Positions 8,797 through 18,121 of a stretch of 64,000 nt of DNA are shown piece by piece. The position numbers and the translations under genes were made by a program. The stretch covers positions 124,001-188,000 of the forward strand of contig CANIPU010000002.1 of the NCBI GenBank assembly GCA_947469485.1, written 5' to 3'. Position 1 is the first letter of the stretch. Each line of letters begins with the position of its first letter. The stretch is from Chitinophagaceae bacterium (GTDB lineage Bacteria > Bacteroidota > Bacteroidia > Chitinophagales > UBA10324). The notes under the pieces are model-generated. The model made no database searches. It was given only the letters and a program-made list of their open reading frames with translations, and had not been told where the DNA came from.

Positions 8797-9578
8797 TTGA
8801 AGTTAAGAATTTAAATAAATCATTTGGAGCGAAACAAATTCTTAAAGGAATTTCTGCTGTTTTTGAACCGGGGAAATGCAATCTTATTATCGGAGCAAGT
8901 GGTTCAGGAAAAACAGTGTTGATGAAAAGTATTGTTGGGTTAATACCCGTTAACAATGGCAGCATTATTTATAACCATGATACCGACTTTCTGAATATTG
9001 ACGATGCAGGAAGAAAAGAATTAAGAAAGCAAATCGGAATGTTGTTTCAGGGTTCCGCGCTTTTTGATTCTTTGACGGTAGAAAAGAATGTGATTTTTCC
9101 TTTGAATATGTTCACGAACATGACCTTCAAAGAAAAAATGAGTCGTGTTAACGAATGTCTGGAAAGAGTAAACCTTAAAGAAGCAAACAAGCTTTACCCG
9201 AATGAACTTAGCGGTGGAATGAAGAAAAGAGTTGGTATAGCAAGGGCTATTGTAATGAATCCAAAATATCTTTTTTGTGATGAACCAAACTCAGGCTTAG
9301 ACCCACAAACTTCAATAGTAATTGATAAACTGATTAAAGACATTACCGACGATTATAAAATCACTACAATAGTCAATACCCATGACATGAATTCTGTTAT
9401 GGAAATCGGCGATTATGTTTTATTTCTTTACAAGGGAGAAAAATTTTGGGAAGGCAGCCGAAATGAAATCATGAATGCTACCAATCAGCAATTGAATGAT
9501 TTTATATTTGCCGGGCGGTTTTTCCGTGAAATAAAAGAACAGAACACGAAAAGATTATCTGAAGAAAAAAATAAATAA
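8793..9578 (+). CDS. mlaF: MlaF-family ABC ATPase (phospholipid transport)
   Basis: A 261-residue ATPase with Walker A Gly-Ala-Ser-Gly-Ser-Gly-Lys-Thr (residues 34-41), signature Leu-Ser-Gly-Gly-Met-Lys-Lys-Arg, and Walker B Leu-Phe-Cys-Asp-Glu-Pro-Asn-Ser-Gly-Leu-Asp-Pro. The Leu-Ser-Gly-Gly-Met signature is characteristic of the MlaF/Ttg2A group. It overlaps mlaE by 4 bases and should power that permease. The tail is hydrophilic, ending Glu-Glu-Lys-Asn-Lys. It is followed 15 bases later by sucD, possibly by read-through. Confidence 0.93.
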   Translation: MIEVKNLNKSFGAKQILKGISAVFEPGKCNLIIGASGSGKTVLMKSIVGLIPVNNGSIIYNHDTDFLNIDDAGRKELRKQIGMLFQGSALFDSLTVEKNVIFPLNMFTNMTFKEKMSRVNECLERVNLKEANKLYPNELSGGMKKRVGIARAIVMNPKYLFCDEPNSGLDPQTSIVIDKLIKDITDDYKITTIVNTHDMNSVMEIGDYVLFLYKGEKFWEGSRNEIMNATNQQLNDFIFAGRFFREIKEQNTKRLSEEKNK

Positions 9579-9593
9579 TCAAGAATTATAAAT

Positions 9594-10475
9594 ATGAGCG
9601 TTTTAGTAAACAAAAATTCAAAAGTTATTGTGCAGGGGTTCACCGGAACCGAAGGCACTTTTCATGCTACTCAAATGATTGAATACGGTACCAATGTGGT
9701 CGGTGGAGTAACTCCCGGTAAGGGCGGAACCATGCATTTAGATAAGCCTGTTTTCAATACTGTAGCCGATGCTGTTAAGCAAGCAGGTGCAAACACCAGT
9801 ATCATTTTTGTGCCACCTTCATTTGCAGCCGATGCTATTATGGAAGCAGCAGAAGCTGGTATTAAAGTTATTGTTTGCATCACCGAAGGAATTCCGATTC
9901 AGGATATGGTGAAAGCAAAGGAGTATATCAAGGATAAAAATTGCACTTTAATTGGACCAAACTGTCCTGGGGTAATTACTCCTGATGAAGCAAAGGTTGG
10001 AATTATGCCTGGCTTTGTTTTCAAAAAGGGAAGAGTTGGAATTGTTTCCAAATCCGGAACACTAACTTATGAGGCAGCCGACCAGATTGTAAAAGCTGGT
10101 TTGGGTGTAAGTACTGCAATCGGAATTGGTGGAGACCCTGTTATAGGAACATCAACCAAGCAAGCGGTAGAATTACTAATGAACGACCCTGAAACTGACA
10201 GTATAGTAATGATTGGTGAAATAGGAGGAGGAATGGAAGCAGAAGCAGCGCGATGGATAAAAGCGAACGGGAATAAAAAACCAGTAGTTGGTTTTATTGC
10301 CGGACAAACAGCACCAGCCGGAAGAAGAATGGGGCATGCAGGTGCAATTGTGGGCGGGCATGATGATACAGCTGCTGCGAAAATGAAGATTCTGAAAGAG
10401 TGTGGTGTAATGGTTGTTGAAAGCCCAGCTCAAATTGGCGCTAAAATGGCAAAAGCAATGAGTGTAACATCTTAG
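9594..10475 (+). CDS. sucD: Succinate-CoA ligase, alpha subunit
   Basis: A 293-residue protein with the CoA-binding Rossmann start [10 protein letters not shown] and the phosphohistidine loop Gly-His-Ala-Gly-Ala-Ile-Val-Gly-Gly (His248, equivalent to the E. coli active-site His). It interconverts succinyl-CoA and succinate with nucleoside triphosphate in the TCA cycle, as a complex with SucC. The beta-subunit gene is not in this window. The odhB and lpdA genes lie 0.9 kb and 2.1 kb downstream. Confidence 0.96.
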   Translation: MSVLVNKNSKVIVQGFTGTEGTFHATQMIEYGTNVVGGVTPGKGGTMHLDKPVFNTVADAVKQAGANTSIIFVPPSFAADAIMEAAEAGIKVIVCITEGIPIQDMVKAKEYIKDKNCTLIGPNCPGVITPDEAKVGIMPGFVFKKGRVGIVSKSGTLTYEAADQIVKAGLGVSTAIGIGGDPVIGTSTKQAVELLMNDPETDSIVMIGEIGGGMEAEAARWIKANGNKKPVVGFIAGQTAPAGRRMGHAGAIVGGHDDTAAAKMKILKECGVMVVESPAQIGAKMAKAMSVTS

Positions 10476-10526
10476 TGATATATCAATTGTTGATATTGAA
10501 TATTAATTCATAACAGACACCAGCAA

Positions 10527-11273
10527 ATGAAACTTCTCGAAGGAAAAACAGCATTAATAACCGGAGCTAGTCGCGGAATAGGGGAATCTATAGCAAAAAA
10601 ATTTGCAGAACACGGAGCCAATATTGCGTTCACCTATTTATCCTCAGCCGAAAAAGCACTTGCACTGGAAGGAAATCTACACGCATATGGAGTGAAGGCA
10701 ATCGGATATAAATCTAATGCTGCCTCCTATGCTGAAGCCGAGCATCTGATTGGAAATGTAATGATGGAGTTCCAGAAAATAGATATTGTGGTTAACAATG
10801 CAGGCATCACCCGCGATGGATTATTGCTTCGAATGAGCGAACAACAATGGCAGGAAGTAATTGATACCAATTTAAAATCAGTTTTTAATATCACCAAGCA
10901 TGTAACTAAGCACATGCTTAAAGCACGCAGCGGAAGCATCATCAACATGAGTTCCGTTGTTGGCATATTTGGCAATGCTGGTCAGGCAAATTATTCGGCA
11001 AGCAAAGCGGGAATTATTGGGTTTACAAAATCAATTGCAAAAGAATTAGGTTCACGGAATATCCGTTGTAATGCCATTGCACCCGGCTACATCGAAACCG
11101 AAATGACCCATGCGCTCGCACCCGATGTCAAACAAAAATTTTCAGCCGACATACCAATGGGGCGCTTCGGTTCCACTTCCGAAGTAGCCGACCTTTGTGT
11201 TTTCCTCGGCTCCGATATGAGCAGCTACATCACAGGTCAGGTGCTGAGTGTTTGTGGTGGGTTGAGTATTTAA
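10527..11273 (+). CDS. fabG: 3-oxoacyl-[ACP] reductase
   Basis: A 248-residue SDR of FabG type. The cofactor motif Thr-Gly-Ala-Ser-Arg-Gly-Ile-Gly lies at residues 12-19, Asn-Asn-Ala-Gly-Ile-Thr-Arg-Asp-Gly follows, and the catalytic Ser and Tyr-Ser-Ala-Ser-Lys are present. The late segment Ala-Pro-Gly-Tyr-Ile-Glu-Thr-Glu-Met-Thr and the final Gly-Gln-Val-Leu-Ser-Val-Cys-Gly-Gly are standard for FabG. It reduces 3-oxoacyl-ACP with NADPH during fatty-acid elongation. The other fab genes here (fabF, acpP) are 22 kb away. It lies 51 bases after sucD. Confidence 0.92.
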   Translation: MKLLEGKTALITGASRGIGESIAKKFAEHGANIAFTYLSSAEKALALEGNLHAYGVKAIGYKSNAASYAEAEHLIGNVMMEFQKIDIVVNNAGITRDGLLLRMSEQQWQEVIDTNLKSVFNITKHVTKHMLKARSGSIINMSSVVGIFGNAGQANYSASKAGIIGFTKSIAKELGSRNIRCNAIAPGYIETEMTHALAPDVKQKFSADIPMGRFGSTSEVADLCVFLGSDMSSYITGQVLSVCGGLSI

Positions 11274-11302
11274 TTCAATTTTTTTGGTTATAAATATTTC
11301 AT

Positions 11303-11328
11303 GTATCAATAAGCTTGTGTATTGATAC
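11303..11328. repeat. 9-bp perfect inverted repeat between fabG and odhB
   Basis: The arms GTATCAATA (11303-11311) and TATTGATAC (11320-11328) are perfect complements around an 8-base spacer containing AGCTTG. No T-run follows, so it is a poor intrinsic terminator. It lies 30 bases after the fabG stop and 51 bases before the odhB start. It could be an operator, an mRNA stem, or chance in AT-rich DNA. Confidence 0.4.
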
Positions 11329-11379
11329 TTGCTACTATAATTATCTTACTCCACCTTTGCCATTACAAATTAATATCGT

Positions 11380-12573
11380 GTGATTTTAGAAATAAAAGTT
11401 CCCGTTGTTGGCGAAACAATCAGTGAAGTAACATTGGCAAAGTGGTTGAAGAAAGATGGCGACCTTGTTCATCGAGATGAAATTTTATGCGAACTCGAAT
11501 CAGAGAAAGCAACCTTTGAACTCAGCGCCGAACAAGCCGGAAAATTATCAGTAGTGGCAACCGACAAAGCGGTTTTAAAAATCGGTGATGTGGTTGCAAG
11601 AATTGATACCTCTATTCAACCCTTAGAAAAAAAAGAAGAATCAAAATCAAAACCAGAAACTGATTTAAAGAAACCCGACACTGTTTCAGAAAAGAATTAC
11701 GCGACCGGAACTCCATCACCCGCCGCTGCAAAAATGATTCGTGAATCAGGAATAGAAATAAATACCGGAAGTGGCAAAAGCGGAAGAGTTACAAAAGCTG
11801 ATATGCTTACCGCAATAAAAAATCCTTCAGTAAAAAAATCTGGAACAAGAGATGAGCGCCGCGAGCAGATGAGTTCGCTTCGCAAAGCTGTTAGTAAGCA
11901 TTTAGTGACAGCAAAAAATCAAACTGCCATGCTCACCACTTTTAACGAAGTGGATATGAAACCGATTATGGATATCCGTAATCAGTTCAAAGATGCATTC
12001 AAAGAAAAACACGGAGTGAGTCTGGGCTTCATGTCGTTTTTTGCAAAAGCAGTTTGCAATGCGTTGCAGGAATTCCCTGCGGTGAATGCGAGTCTCGATG
12101 GCGACGAAATTATTTATCACGACTACTGCGATATATCAATCGCTGTTTCCACTCCGAAAGGTTTAGTGGTTCCTGTTATTCGCAATGCTGAAAGTTTAAG
12201 CATGGTGGAAATAGAAAAAAAAGTTGCAGAGCTGGCGAAAAAAGGAAGAGACAATAAACTATCGCTCGAAGAAATGACCGGTGGAACTTTCACCATCAGT
12301 AACGGCGGAGTGTTTGGTTCATTGATGTCAACTCCAATCATCAACATTCCACAAGTTGCAATTTTAGGAATGCATAAAATTCAGGAGCGGCCAATTGCGT
12401 TTAACGGACAAGTAGTGATTCGGCCCATGATGTACCTCGCACTTTCTTACGACCACCGTATGATTGACGGAAAAGAATCAGTAACTTTTTTAGTTCGCCT
12501 AAAAGAACAATTAGAAAATCCATCACATCTTTTATTTGGTCAAGACCCGATGAAATATTTACTGGATTTATAA
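11380..12573 (+). CDS. odhB: 2-oxoglutarate dehydrogenase E2, dihydrolipoyl succinyltransferase
   Basis: A 397-residue E2 with three parts. A lipoyl domain has the lipoylated Lys43 in Glu-Ser-Glu-Lys-Ala. A peripheral subunit-binding domain (about residues 110-150) contains Ser-Pro-Ala-Ala-Ala-Lys-Met-Ile and Gly-Arg-Val-Thr-Lys-Ala-Asp-Met. The catalytic domain ends with Ser-Tyr-Asp-His-Arg-Met-Ile-Asp-Gly (His359, Asp363). The domain order and the Glu-Thr-Ile-Ser-Glu start fit succinyl- rather than acetyl-transferases. The start is a GTG; the upstream GTG two bases earlier runs straight into TGA. E3 follows 36 bases later. The E1 gene (odhA) is absent nearby. Confidence 0.94.
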   Translation: MILEIKVPVVGETISEVTLAKWLKKDGDLVHRDEILCELESEKATFELSAEQAGKLSVVATDKAVLKIGDVVARIDTSIQPLEKKEESKSKPETDLKKPDTVSEKNYATGTPSPAAAKMIRESGIEINTGSGKSGRVTKADMLTAIKNPSVKKSGTRDERREQMSSLRKAVSKHLVTAKNQTAMLTTFNEVDMKPIMDIRNQFKDAFKEKHGVSLGFMSFFAKAVCNALQEFPAVNASLDGDEIIYHDYCDISIAVSTPKGLVVPVIRNAESLSMVEIEKKVAELAKKGRDNKLSLEEMTGGTFTISNGGVFGSLMSTPIINIPQVAILGMHKIQERPIAFNGQVVIRPMMYLALSYDHRMIDGKESVTFLVRLKEQLENPSHLLFGQDPMKYLLDL

Positions 12574-12609
12574 ATCACACATTTATTTTTTCACTTTTCA
12601 AAGAATAAA

Positions 12610-14013
12610 ATGACTCAATACGATGTAGCAATTATTGGCAGCGGCCCCGGCGGATATGTAGCGGCAATCCGTTGCGCACAATTAGGTTTTAAAACTGCAG
12701 TTATTGAAAAGTATAATACTCTTGGTGGAACTTGTCTGAATGTAGGTTGCATTCCGAGTAAAGCGTTGCTCGACAGTACTGAACATTACCACAATGCAAA
12801 AACAACATTTCAAAAGCACGGCATTCAACTCGAAAATCTGAAAGTTGATTTCACCCAAATGATTAAGCGCAAAAATGAAGTGGTGAAACAAACCTGTGAT
12901 GGCGTTTCTTTTCTGATGAAGAAAAATAAAATTGATGTGCTCACCGGAGTCGGAAGTTTTTTGGATGCAAAAACAATTTCCATTCAAATCGATAAAGGAG
13001 AGAAACAGGAAATTGAAGCGAAACACATCATTATTGCAACCGGAAGTAAACCTGCTTCATTGCCAAATATTGTTATTGATAAAGAACGAATCATCTCTTC
13101 CACCGAAGCTCTCACACTTAAAGAAATTCCGAAAGAAATGATTGTGATTGGCGGCGGGGTGATTGGTTGCGAAATGGCATCGGTATATGCGCGCATCGGA
13201 ACAAAAGTGCGAATTGTTGAATACCTGCCCAATCTGATTCCGACAATGGATAAAGACCTGAGCAAGGAATTAGAAAGAGTGATGCGTAAACTCGGAGTGG
13301 AAATGCACTTAGGTTTTAAAGTGAAAGAAGTAATGCGAGTTGACAATGAAGTGATGGTGAGTGCTGAAGATGCAGAAGGAAAAACACACGACTGGTCAGC
13401 CGATTATTGTTTGATGGCTGTTGGCAGAAAACCATTCACTGAAAGTTTAGGATTGGAAAAAGCCGGTTTGAAAACCGATGAGAAGGGAAGAATAACTGTG
13501 AATGAAAATTTGCAAACTTCAATTGAAAGTATTTATGCAATCGGTGATGTGGTTCGCGGCGCCATGCTCGCACATAAGGCCGAAGAAGAAGGAGTTTTTG
13601 TTGCAGAATTTTTAGCCGGACAAAAACCTCACATTAATTACAATCTCATTCCCGGAGTTGTATATACATGGCCTGAAGTTGCTGCAGTTGGATATACTGA
13701 AGAAGAATTAATAAAAAATAAAACTCCGTTTAAGAAAGGAAGTTTTCCGTTTCGTGCAAGCGGTCGCGCACGGGCGAGTATGGACTTGGATGGATTTATA
13801 AAAATATTAGCGCATGCGGATACAGATGAAATTCTTGGAGTGCACATGATTGGTCCGCGCATGGCCGATTTAATTATGGAAGCAGTGGTGGCGATGGAGT
13901 ATCGAGCAAGTGCTGAAGATATTTCGCGCATGAGTCATCCGCATCCTACTTTCAGTGAAGCATTTCGCGAAGCATGTTTAGTGGCAACTGAAAATCGCGC
14001 GTTGCATAATTAA
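12610..14013 (+). CDS. lpdA: Dihydrolipoyl dehydrogenase (E3)
   Basis: A 467-residue flavoprotein. The FAD motif is Gly-Ser-Gly-Pro-Gly-Gly (residues 10-15). The redox disulfide is Cys42-Leu-Asn-Val-Gly-Cys47 within Gly-Gly-Thr-Cys. A second Gly-Gly-Gly-Val-Ile-Gly binds NAD, and the C-terminal interface has the catalytic His-Pro-His-Pro-Thr. It reoxidises dihydrolipoamide for 2-oxoacid dehydrogenases. Placement directly after odhB shows its main use with the oxoglutarate complex. Its TAA shares three bases with the stop of the convergent DUF1801 gene. Confidence 0.96.
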   Translation: MTQYDVAIIGSGPGGYVAAIRCAQLGFKTAVIEKYNTLGGTCLNVGCIPSKALLDSTEHYHNAKTTFQKHGIQLENLKVDFTQMIKRKNEVVKQTCDGVSFLMKKNKIDVLTGVGSFLDAKTISIQIDKGEKQEIEAKHIIIATGSKPASLPNIVIDKERIISSTEALTLKEIPKEMIVIGGGVIGCEMASVYARIGTKVRIVEYLPNLIPTMDKDLSKELERVMRKLGVEMHLGFKVKEVMRVDNEVMVSAEDAEGKTHDWSADYCLMAVGRKPFTESLGLEKAGLKTDEKGRITVNENLQTSIESIYAIGDVVRGAMLAHKAEEEGVFVAEFLAGQKPHINYNLIPGVVYTWPEVAAVGYTEEELIKNKTPFKKGSFPFRASGRARASMDLDGFIKILAHADTDEILGVHMIGPRMADLIMEAVVAMEYRASAEDISRMSHPHPTFSEAFREACLVATENRALHN

Positions 14014-14405
14014 CGGTCGAGCAATACTGCTTCATATAAAAGTGCACCAATTTTATCACTGTCAATTTCTTTTACCGAATAAAAAGTTTTCCAGAAAACC
14101 TGCTTGCGGGTTCCTTTTTCTAAATACCCATCATCAGATAATAAATATCCTTTTGTAAATCCGAGTTGAACACCTTCCTTGGTTTTCCCCCACGGAATGG
14201 AACCCGGCCATATGAAACAGATGTTTCCTTTTCGTTTATAGAACGGTGCGTTGTACGATAGTTTTTCTTTCACATCTGGAATGCAATGGAAAATTATTTT
14301 CCGCAATGCCTCCACAATTTTCAATTCATATTCCGGTATTGATTCCAAGCATTCCTCAACTGAAGAAAATTTAATTGGTTGAAATACAATTTTCTTTCTA
14401 ATCAT
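14010..14405 (-). CDS. DUF1801-like (YdhG/MF3-type) protein
   Basis: A 131-residue protein rich in aromatic residues, with Glu-Lys-Leu-Ser-Tyr-Asn-Ala-Pro-Phe-Tyr and Phe-Thr-Lys-Gly-Tyr-Leu-Leu motifs typical of the DUF1801 fold, often found in small iron-related or stress proteins of unknown activity. The open frame extends to 14450 but the added 15 residues overlap the neighbour's end; the ATG at 14405 is the natural start. Its stop overlaps the lpdA stop by 3 bases in the opposite orientation. No function can be assigned. Confidence 0.78.
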   Translation of the reverse strand: MIRKKIVFQPIKFSSVEECLESIPEYELKIVEALRKIIFHCIPDVKEKLSYNAPFYKRKGNICFIWPGSIPWGKTKEGVQLGFTKGYLLSDDGYLEKGTRKQVFWKTFYSVKEIDSDKIGALLYEAVLLDR

Positions 14406-14425
14406 TAATTTAAGCAAAAATGCAA

Positions 14426-14887
14426 TCAGGAAACTAATGACTGCATACACGAAGGGGAATCGAGTTTGATAATATTTATACTCCCTTTATCGCCGAATTT
14501 GTTTTTTGATAACCATGTAAGCACATAAACTCTTTTGCATCCTGTAAGTGCATCCGGCACTTCCCGGGTAAATGTACCCTTCAAATGATTTTTTATTATT
14601 TCATTTTGAGCATATTCCATCAATTCATTGCTGATTCTGTAATCAGTAACATCTAAAATTAAATAAGAACCGAATTCAACTTTATCATTTTCCAGGTTTC
14701 CAAGAGTTTGTTGAACATAATCAAAGCACCAGGTTCCTGCTCCAGGTCTGTTTTTTAATTCTGATACAACTGATTCAACCCTTCCACTAAGACCTCCTTT
14801 CAATACAACTTTTAGCACAGGATAGCCATCAGCCAAAACAACTTGAGATAGCATTGTCAGAAATAAAAAAACAAACAATTTTTTCAT
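14426..14887 (-). CDS. Secreted hypothetical protein
   Basis: A 153-residue protein with a clean signal peptide (Met-Lys-Lys, hydrophobic core, ending Val-Leu-Ala-Asp at about residue 20). The mature part, about 130 residues, has three Cys: in Thr-Trp-Cys-Phe-Asp, Thr-Gly-Cys-Lys-Arg and Pro-Ser-Cys near the end. I do not recognise a family. It precedes the DUF1801 gene in the same direction with a 20-base gap and diverges from the glycosyltransferase gene. Confidence 0.65.
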   Translation of the reverse strand: MKKLFVFLFLTMLSQVVLADGYPVLKVVLKGGLSGRVESVVSELKNRPGAGTWCFDYVQQTLGNLENDKVEFGSYLILDVTDYRISNELMEYAQNEIIKNHLKGTFTREVPDALTGCKRVYVLTWLSKNKFGDKGSINIIKLDSPSCMQSLVS

Positions 14888-14937
14888 GAGATAAAATTTG
14901 ATTCCGAAAAGTAGAATTTCTTTTTGGGTTTTAAAAT

Positions 14938-14945
14938 TAATTTTG
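14938..14945 (+). promoter_or_regulatory. TAnnTTTG box before the glycosyltransferase gene
   Basis: TAATTTTG matches the Bacteroidetes -7 consensus exactly and ends 17 bases before the GTG at 14963. No convincing -33 element sits at the usual distance. Its position rules against the upstream TTG at 14924 as start. Confidence 0.4.
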
Positions 14946-14962
14946 CACCACTCAACTCCTTC

Positions 14963-16258
14963 GTGCGCGTACTCATCATCTGTAACGATTTTCCTCCATT
15001 AAATTCTGTCGGGGCACTGCGACCTTATAGCTGGTTTAATTATTTTAAAGAATCGGGAGCTGAACCAGTAGTTATTACCAAACAATGGACAACACAAATT
15101 GAAAGACCAGAAGATGTTTTAAAACATACATCCACAGAAAAAGTAATAATTGAAAAATCTGAAAAAGGAACCATAATTCGAGTTTCGATAGAATTAATTC
15201 TTCCTGAAAAAATACTTTTGAAATACGGAATGGATAAAAAAAGGATCTTGCGAAAAATGCTAACTGTTATTTATAAAATATTTTCGTTTGTTTCTTTTTC
15301 ATTTGATAAACACAAACGCTTGTATTTTGAGGCAAGAAAGTATTTGCAAAACGAAAAACCGGATTTCATTTTAATTACAGGAGAACCCTTCGTTTTATTC
15401 AAATATGGATATTTATTGCATAAAGAATTCGGAATTCCCTGGGTTGCTGATTTTCGCGATGGATGGAAATTAAATCATGTTACGAGACACAACCGTGATA
15501 TGCTTAATCGGTTTTTGCAATTGTGGGAGTTCAGTTTCGAAAAAAAATATTTAAGTAATTGTAGTTTCATCAGTTCACCCGATCCTTACCTTGGAGAGGC
15601 ACTTGGTAAATTGCATAAAAAAAATATCAAAGTAGTTTATAACGGCTTTGAAGAATTTTTAAATAAAGATTTATCTGATCAAACCAAAACCTTAATACTT
15701 ACACATACCGGTACATTGACAGCCGGTCAGCAAGTTGAATTTTTATTGCAAGCAATACTCGAACTGCATAAAGAAAAAAAGATAACACCAAATGATATTC
15801 AATTGAATTTCGTTGGACTTGAATATTATCCATCTCAGAATACAAGAGTAAAAAATTTCAGTAGTATTATTGAGCCGTACCTGAAAACCAGTCCGAGAAT
15901 AACAAGGAAGGAAGCATTAATGCAAAATGTAAGTTCAGATTTTCTGATTGCATTTACTGAAAAGAACTACCAGGCAATTTTTGCGAAGGTGTATGATTAT
16001 CTTGCTGCAAAAAAACCAATTTTAGTTTTGCCCGATGACAATGGATTGTTAAGTAATTTAATAAATGAAACAAAATCAGGATTGACATTTCAAACTATTG
16101 GAGAATTTAAAAAATTCTTGCTTGATCAAATTCAGGAAAAGAAAACAGGGAAAAATATGTTTGCAATTTTTCCCGATTATGAAAAGATGTTGTTTTATAC
16201 TCGAAAAAAACAATCTGAACAGTTTGTTAGGTTTTTAAAAGAAAATCAGAAAAATTAA
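14963..16258 (+). CDS. Glycosyltransferase, GT4-like
   Basis: A 431-residue protein beginning Met-Arg-Val-Leu-Ile-Ile-Cys-Asn-Asp-Phe-Pro-Pro, the usual N terminus of GT-B fold glycosyltransferases. Val-Ala-Asp-Phe-Arg-Asp-Gly-Trp lies near residue 170, Val-Tyr-Asn-Gly-Phe-Glu marks the start of the C-terminal lobe, and Lys-Val-Tyr-Asp-Tyr-Leu-Ala-Ala-Lys-Lys-Pro lies near the donor site. GTG is chosen because a frame-extending TTG at 14924 lies upstream of a promoter-like box and adds residues outside the family pattern. The next gene starts on the base after its stop, so the two are co-translated. A role in surface polysaccharide synthesis is inferred; the sugar is unknown. Confidence 0.82.
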   Translation: MRVLIICNDFPPLNSVGALRPYSWFNYFKESGAEPVVITKQWTTQIERPEDVLKHTSTEKVIIEKSEKGTIIRVSIELILPEKILLKYGMDKKRILRKMLTVIYKIFSFVSFSFDKHKRLYFEARKYLQNEKPDFILITGEPFVLFKYGYLLHKEFGIPWVADFRDGWKLNHVTRHNRDMLNRFLQLWEFSFEKKYLSNCSFISSPDPYLGEALGKLHKKNIKVVYNGFEEFLNKDLSDQTKTLILTHTGTLTAGQQVEFLLQAILELHKEKKITPNDIQLNFVGLEYYPSQNTRVKNFSSIIEPYLKTSPRITRKEALMQNVSSDFLIAFTEKNYQAIFAKVYDYLAAKKPILVLPDDNGLLSNLINETKSGLTFQTIGEFKKFLLDQIQEKKTGKNMFAIFPDYEKMLFYTRKKQSEQFVRFLKENQKN

Positions 16259-18115
16259 ATGTGCGGCATTGCAGGTTATTATTCTATTCAACCTTTCCGC
16301 GACGAAGAAACGCTGAAAAAAATGACCGATGCCATTGCGCATCGTGGCCCTGATTCTGATGGGTTTTTCTTTGATGAACATAGTGGTCTTGGTCATCGGC
16401 GCTTAAGTATTATTGATTTATCAAGTGCGGCAAATCAACCCATGTATTCGCATAACTCGCGCTATGTAATGGTTTTCAATGGTGAGATTTTTAATTTTCA
16501 GGAAATTGCTTCTCAGGTAACAACTGATTTGAAAACACATTCAGACAGTGAAGTGATTCTCGAATTACTTTCACAGAAGGGCACCGAAGCAGTGAATTTG
16601 CTCAACGGCATGTTCACCATTGCGCTTTATGATAAACAGGAAAAATCACTTTCTATTTTCCGGGATCGGTTGGGTGTGAAACCAATTTTTTATTCCTTCC
16701 AAAATGGAAAATTTGTTTTCGCCTCTGAATTAAAAGCACTATTACAGTTTCCTGATTTTAAAAGTAATCGGAATAAAAATCAGAAAGCGATTGCGCAATA
16801 CTTGAACATCGGTTATATCGCAGAACCAAATACTATTTATGAAGGCATTTATAAATTTCCGGCGGGGAGTTATGCAAAGATTGACTCCACCACCAGCGAG
16901 TTAGATTTTTCTTTCTATTGGAAACCCGAAGAAAATGTAGATCAGAATATTGTCAGTGATTTTACTACGGCAAAAAATAAGTTGAATGATTTGATGCGCA
17001 GCAGTGTGCAAATGCGGATGATAAGCGATGTGCCATTCGGAACTTTTTTAAGTGGCGGAATAGATTCGAGTTTAATTACCGCCATGGCGCAATCGGTTTC
17101 TGCTGATCCGGTAAAAACATTTTCCATCGGGTTTAAAGAATCAGGATTTAATGAAAGCGAGTATGCGAAAAAAGTTTCGCGCCACCTGCACACGGAACAT
17201 TATGAGTTCATGGTTACTTACGAGGAAGCCATTGAACTTGCTGATAACATTGTGGATGTAACCGACGAACCATTTGCTGATCCTTCTATTATACCAACCA
17301 TGCTGGTTTCAAAATTAGCAAGGCAGTATGTGACCATGACTTTGAGCGGTGATGGCGGTGATGAGTTATTCATGGGATACGGAGCATACAAATGGGCGGA
17401 GCGTTTTCAAAATCCATTGCTCACCACTTTCAGAAAACCATTGAGTGGAATACTATCCATGCTTCCTTCAAAGTATAAACGAGTTAGTGAATTGTTGAAT
17501 TATGCTGACCCTAAATTTCTTCGCTCACATATTTTTTCGCAAGAGCAGTACTTTTTTTCTGCTCAGGAAATTGAAAATCTTTTAATTGAAAAGCCCAAAG
17601 AAGAATTCCGGATTGATCTGAACACTTCTTCATTGAAAAGAAAATTATCAGCTAAGGAAGAACAGGCGCTTTTCGATTTGCGTTATTATCTGAAAGATGA
17701 TTTACTGGTGAAGGTGGATAGAGCGAGCATGAAGTATTCGTTAGAAGCGCGCACTCCCTTTCTCGATTATCGAGTGGTGGAATTTGCATTGAACCTTAAT
17801 GAAAATCTGAAACTGAAAAACGGAACTTCAAAATATCTGCTGAAAGAATTGTTGTACGATTATGTGCCGCGCGAATATTTCGACAGGCCTAAGTGGGGAT
17901 TTTCCATTCCGTTGAAACACTGGCTGAAAAAGGAACTCAAACATCTGGTTGATTTTTATTTATCAAAAGAAATGGTGGAGAAACACGGAGTTGTGAAATA
18001 CGAAACAGTAAAAAATATAATTTCCAGATTTATGAAAAGAGAAGAATACCTATACAACCGAATCTGGAACCTGATAATTTTGCATCAATGGTTTGAAAAA
18101 GAAAAAAGGCAATAA
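16259..18115 (+). CDS. asnB: Asparagine synthase (glutamine-hydrolysing)
   Basis: A 618-residue class II amidotransferase. Cys2 is the N-terminal nucleophile (Met-Cys-Gly-Ile-Ala-Gly), His-Arg-Gly-Pro-Asp-Ser follows in the glutaminase domain, and the synthetase domain has the pyrophosphate loop Leu-Ser-Gly-Gly-Ile-Asp-Ser-Ser near residue 260. It makes asparagine from aspartate, ATP and glutamine. Such paralogues often sit in polysaccharide clusters, where they may amidate uronic acids or amino-sugar substituents. Being fused at zero spacing to a glycosyltransferase gene makes that role as likely as free asparagine supply. Confidence 0.9.
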   Translation: MCGIAGYYSIQPFRDEETLKKMTDAIAHRGPDSDGFFFDEHSGLGHRRLSIIDLSSAANQPMYSHNSRYVMVFNGEIFNFQEIASQVTTDLKTHSDSEVILELLSQKGTEAVNLLNGMFTIALYDKQEKSLSIFRDRLGVKPIFYSFQNGKFVFASELKALLQFPDFKSNRNKNQKAIAQYLNIGYIAEPNTIYEGIYKFPAGSYAKIDSTTSELDFSFYWKPEENVDQNIVSDFTTAKNKLNDLMRSSVQMRMISDVPFGTFLSGGIDSSLITAMAQSVSADPVKTFSIGFKESGFNESEYAKKVSRHLHTEHYEFMVTYEEAIELADNIVDVTDEPFADPSIIPTMLVSKLARQYVTMTLSGDGGDELFMGYGAYKWAERFQNPLLTTFRKPLSGILSMLPSKYKRVSELLNYADPKFLRSHIFSQEQYFFSAQEIENLLIEKPKEEFRIDLNTSSLKRKLSAKEEQALFDLRYYLKDDLLVKVDRASMKYSLEARTPFLDYRVVEFALNLNENLKLKNGTSKYLLKELLYDYVPREYFDRPKWGFSIPLKHWLKKELKHLVDFYLSKEMVEKHGVVKYETVKNIISRFMKREEYLYNRIWNLIILHQWFEKEKRQ

Positions 18116-18121
18116 AATCAA

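Noticed and set aside
10480-10496. 7-bp hairpin between sucD and fabG
   Set aside because: Short AT stem with a 3-base loop and no T-run; expected by chance in AT-rich intergenic DNA.
12682-13346. Antisense frames (114 and 120 codons) within lpdA
   Set aside because: The lpdA frame carries all the catalytic motifs; the antisense products have no pattern.
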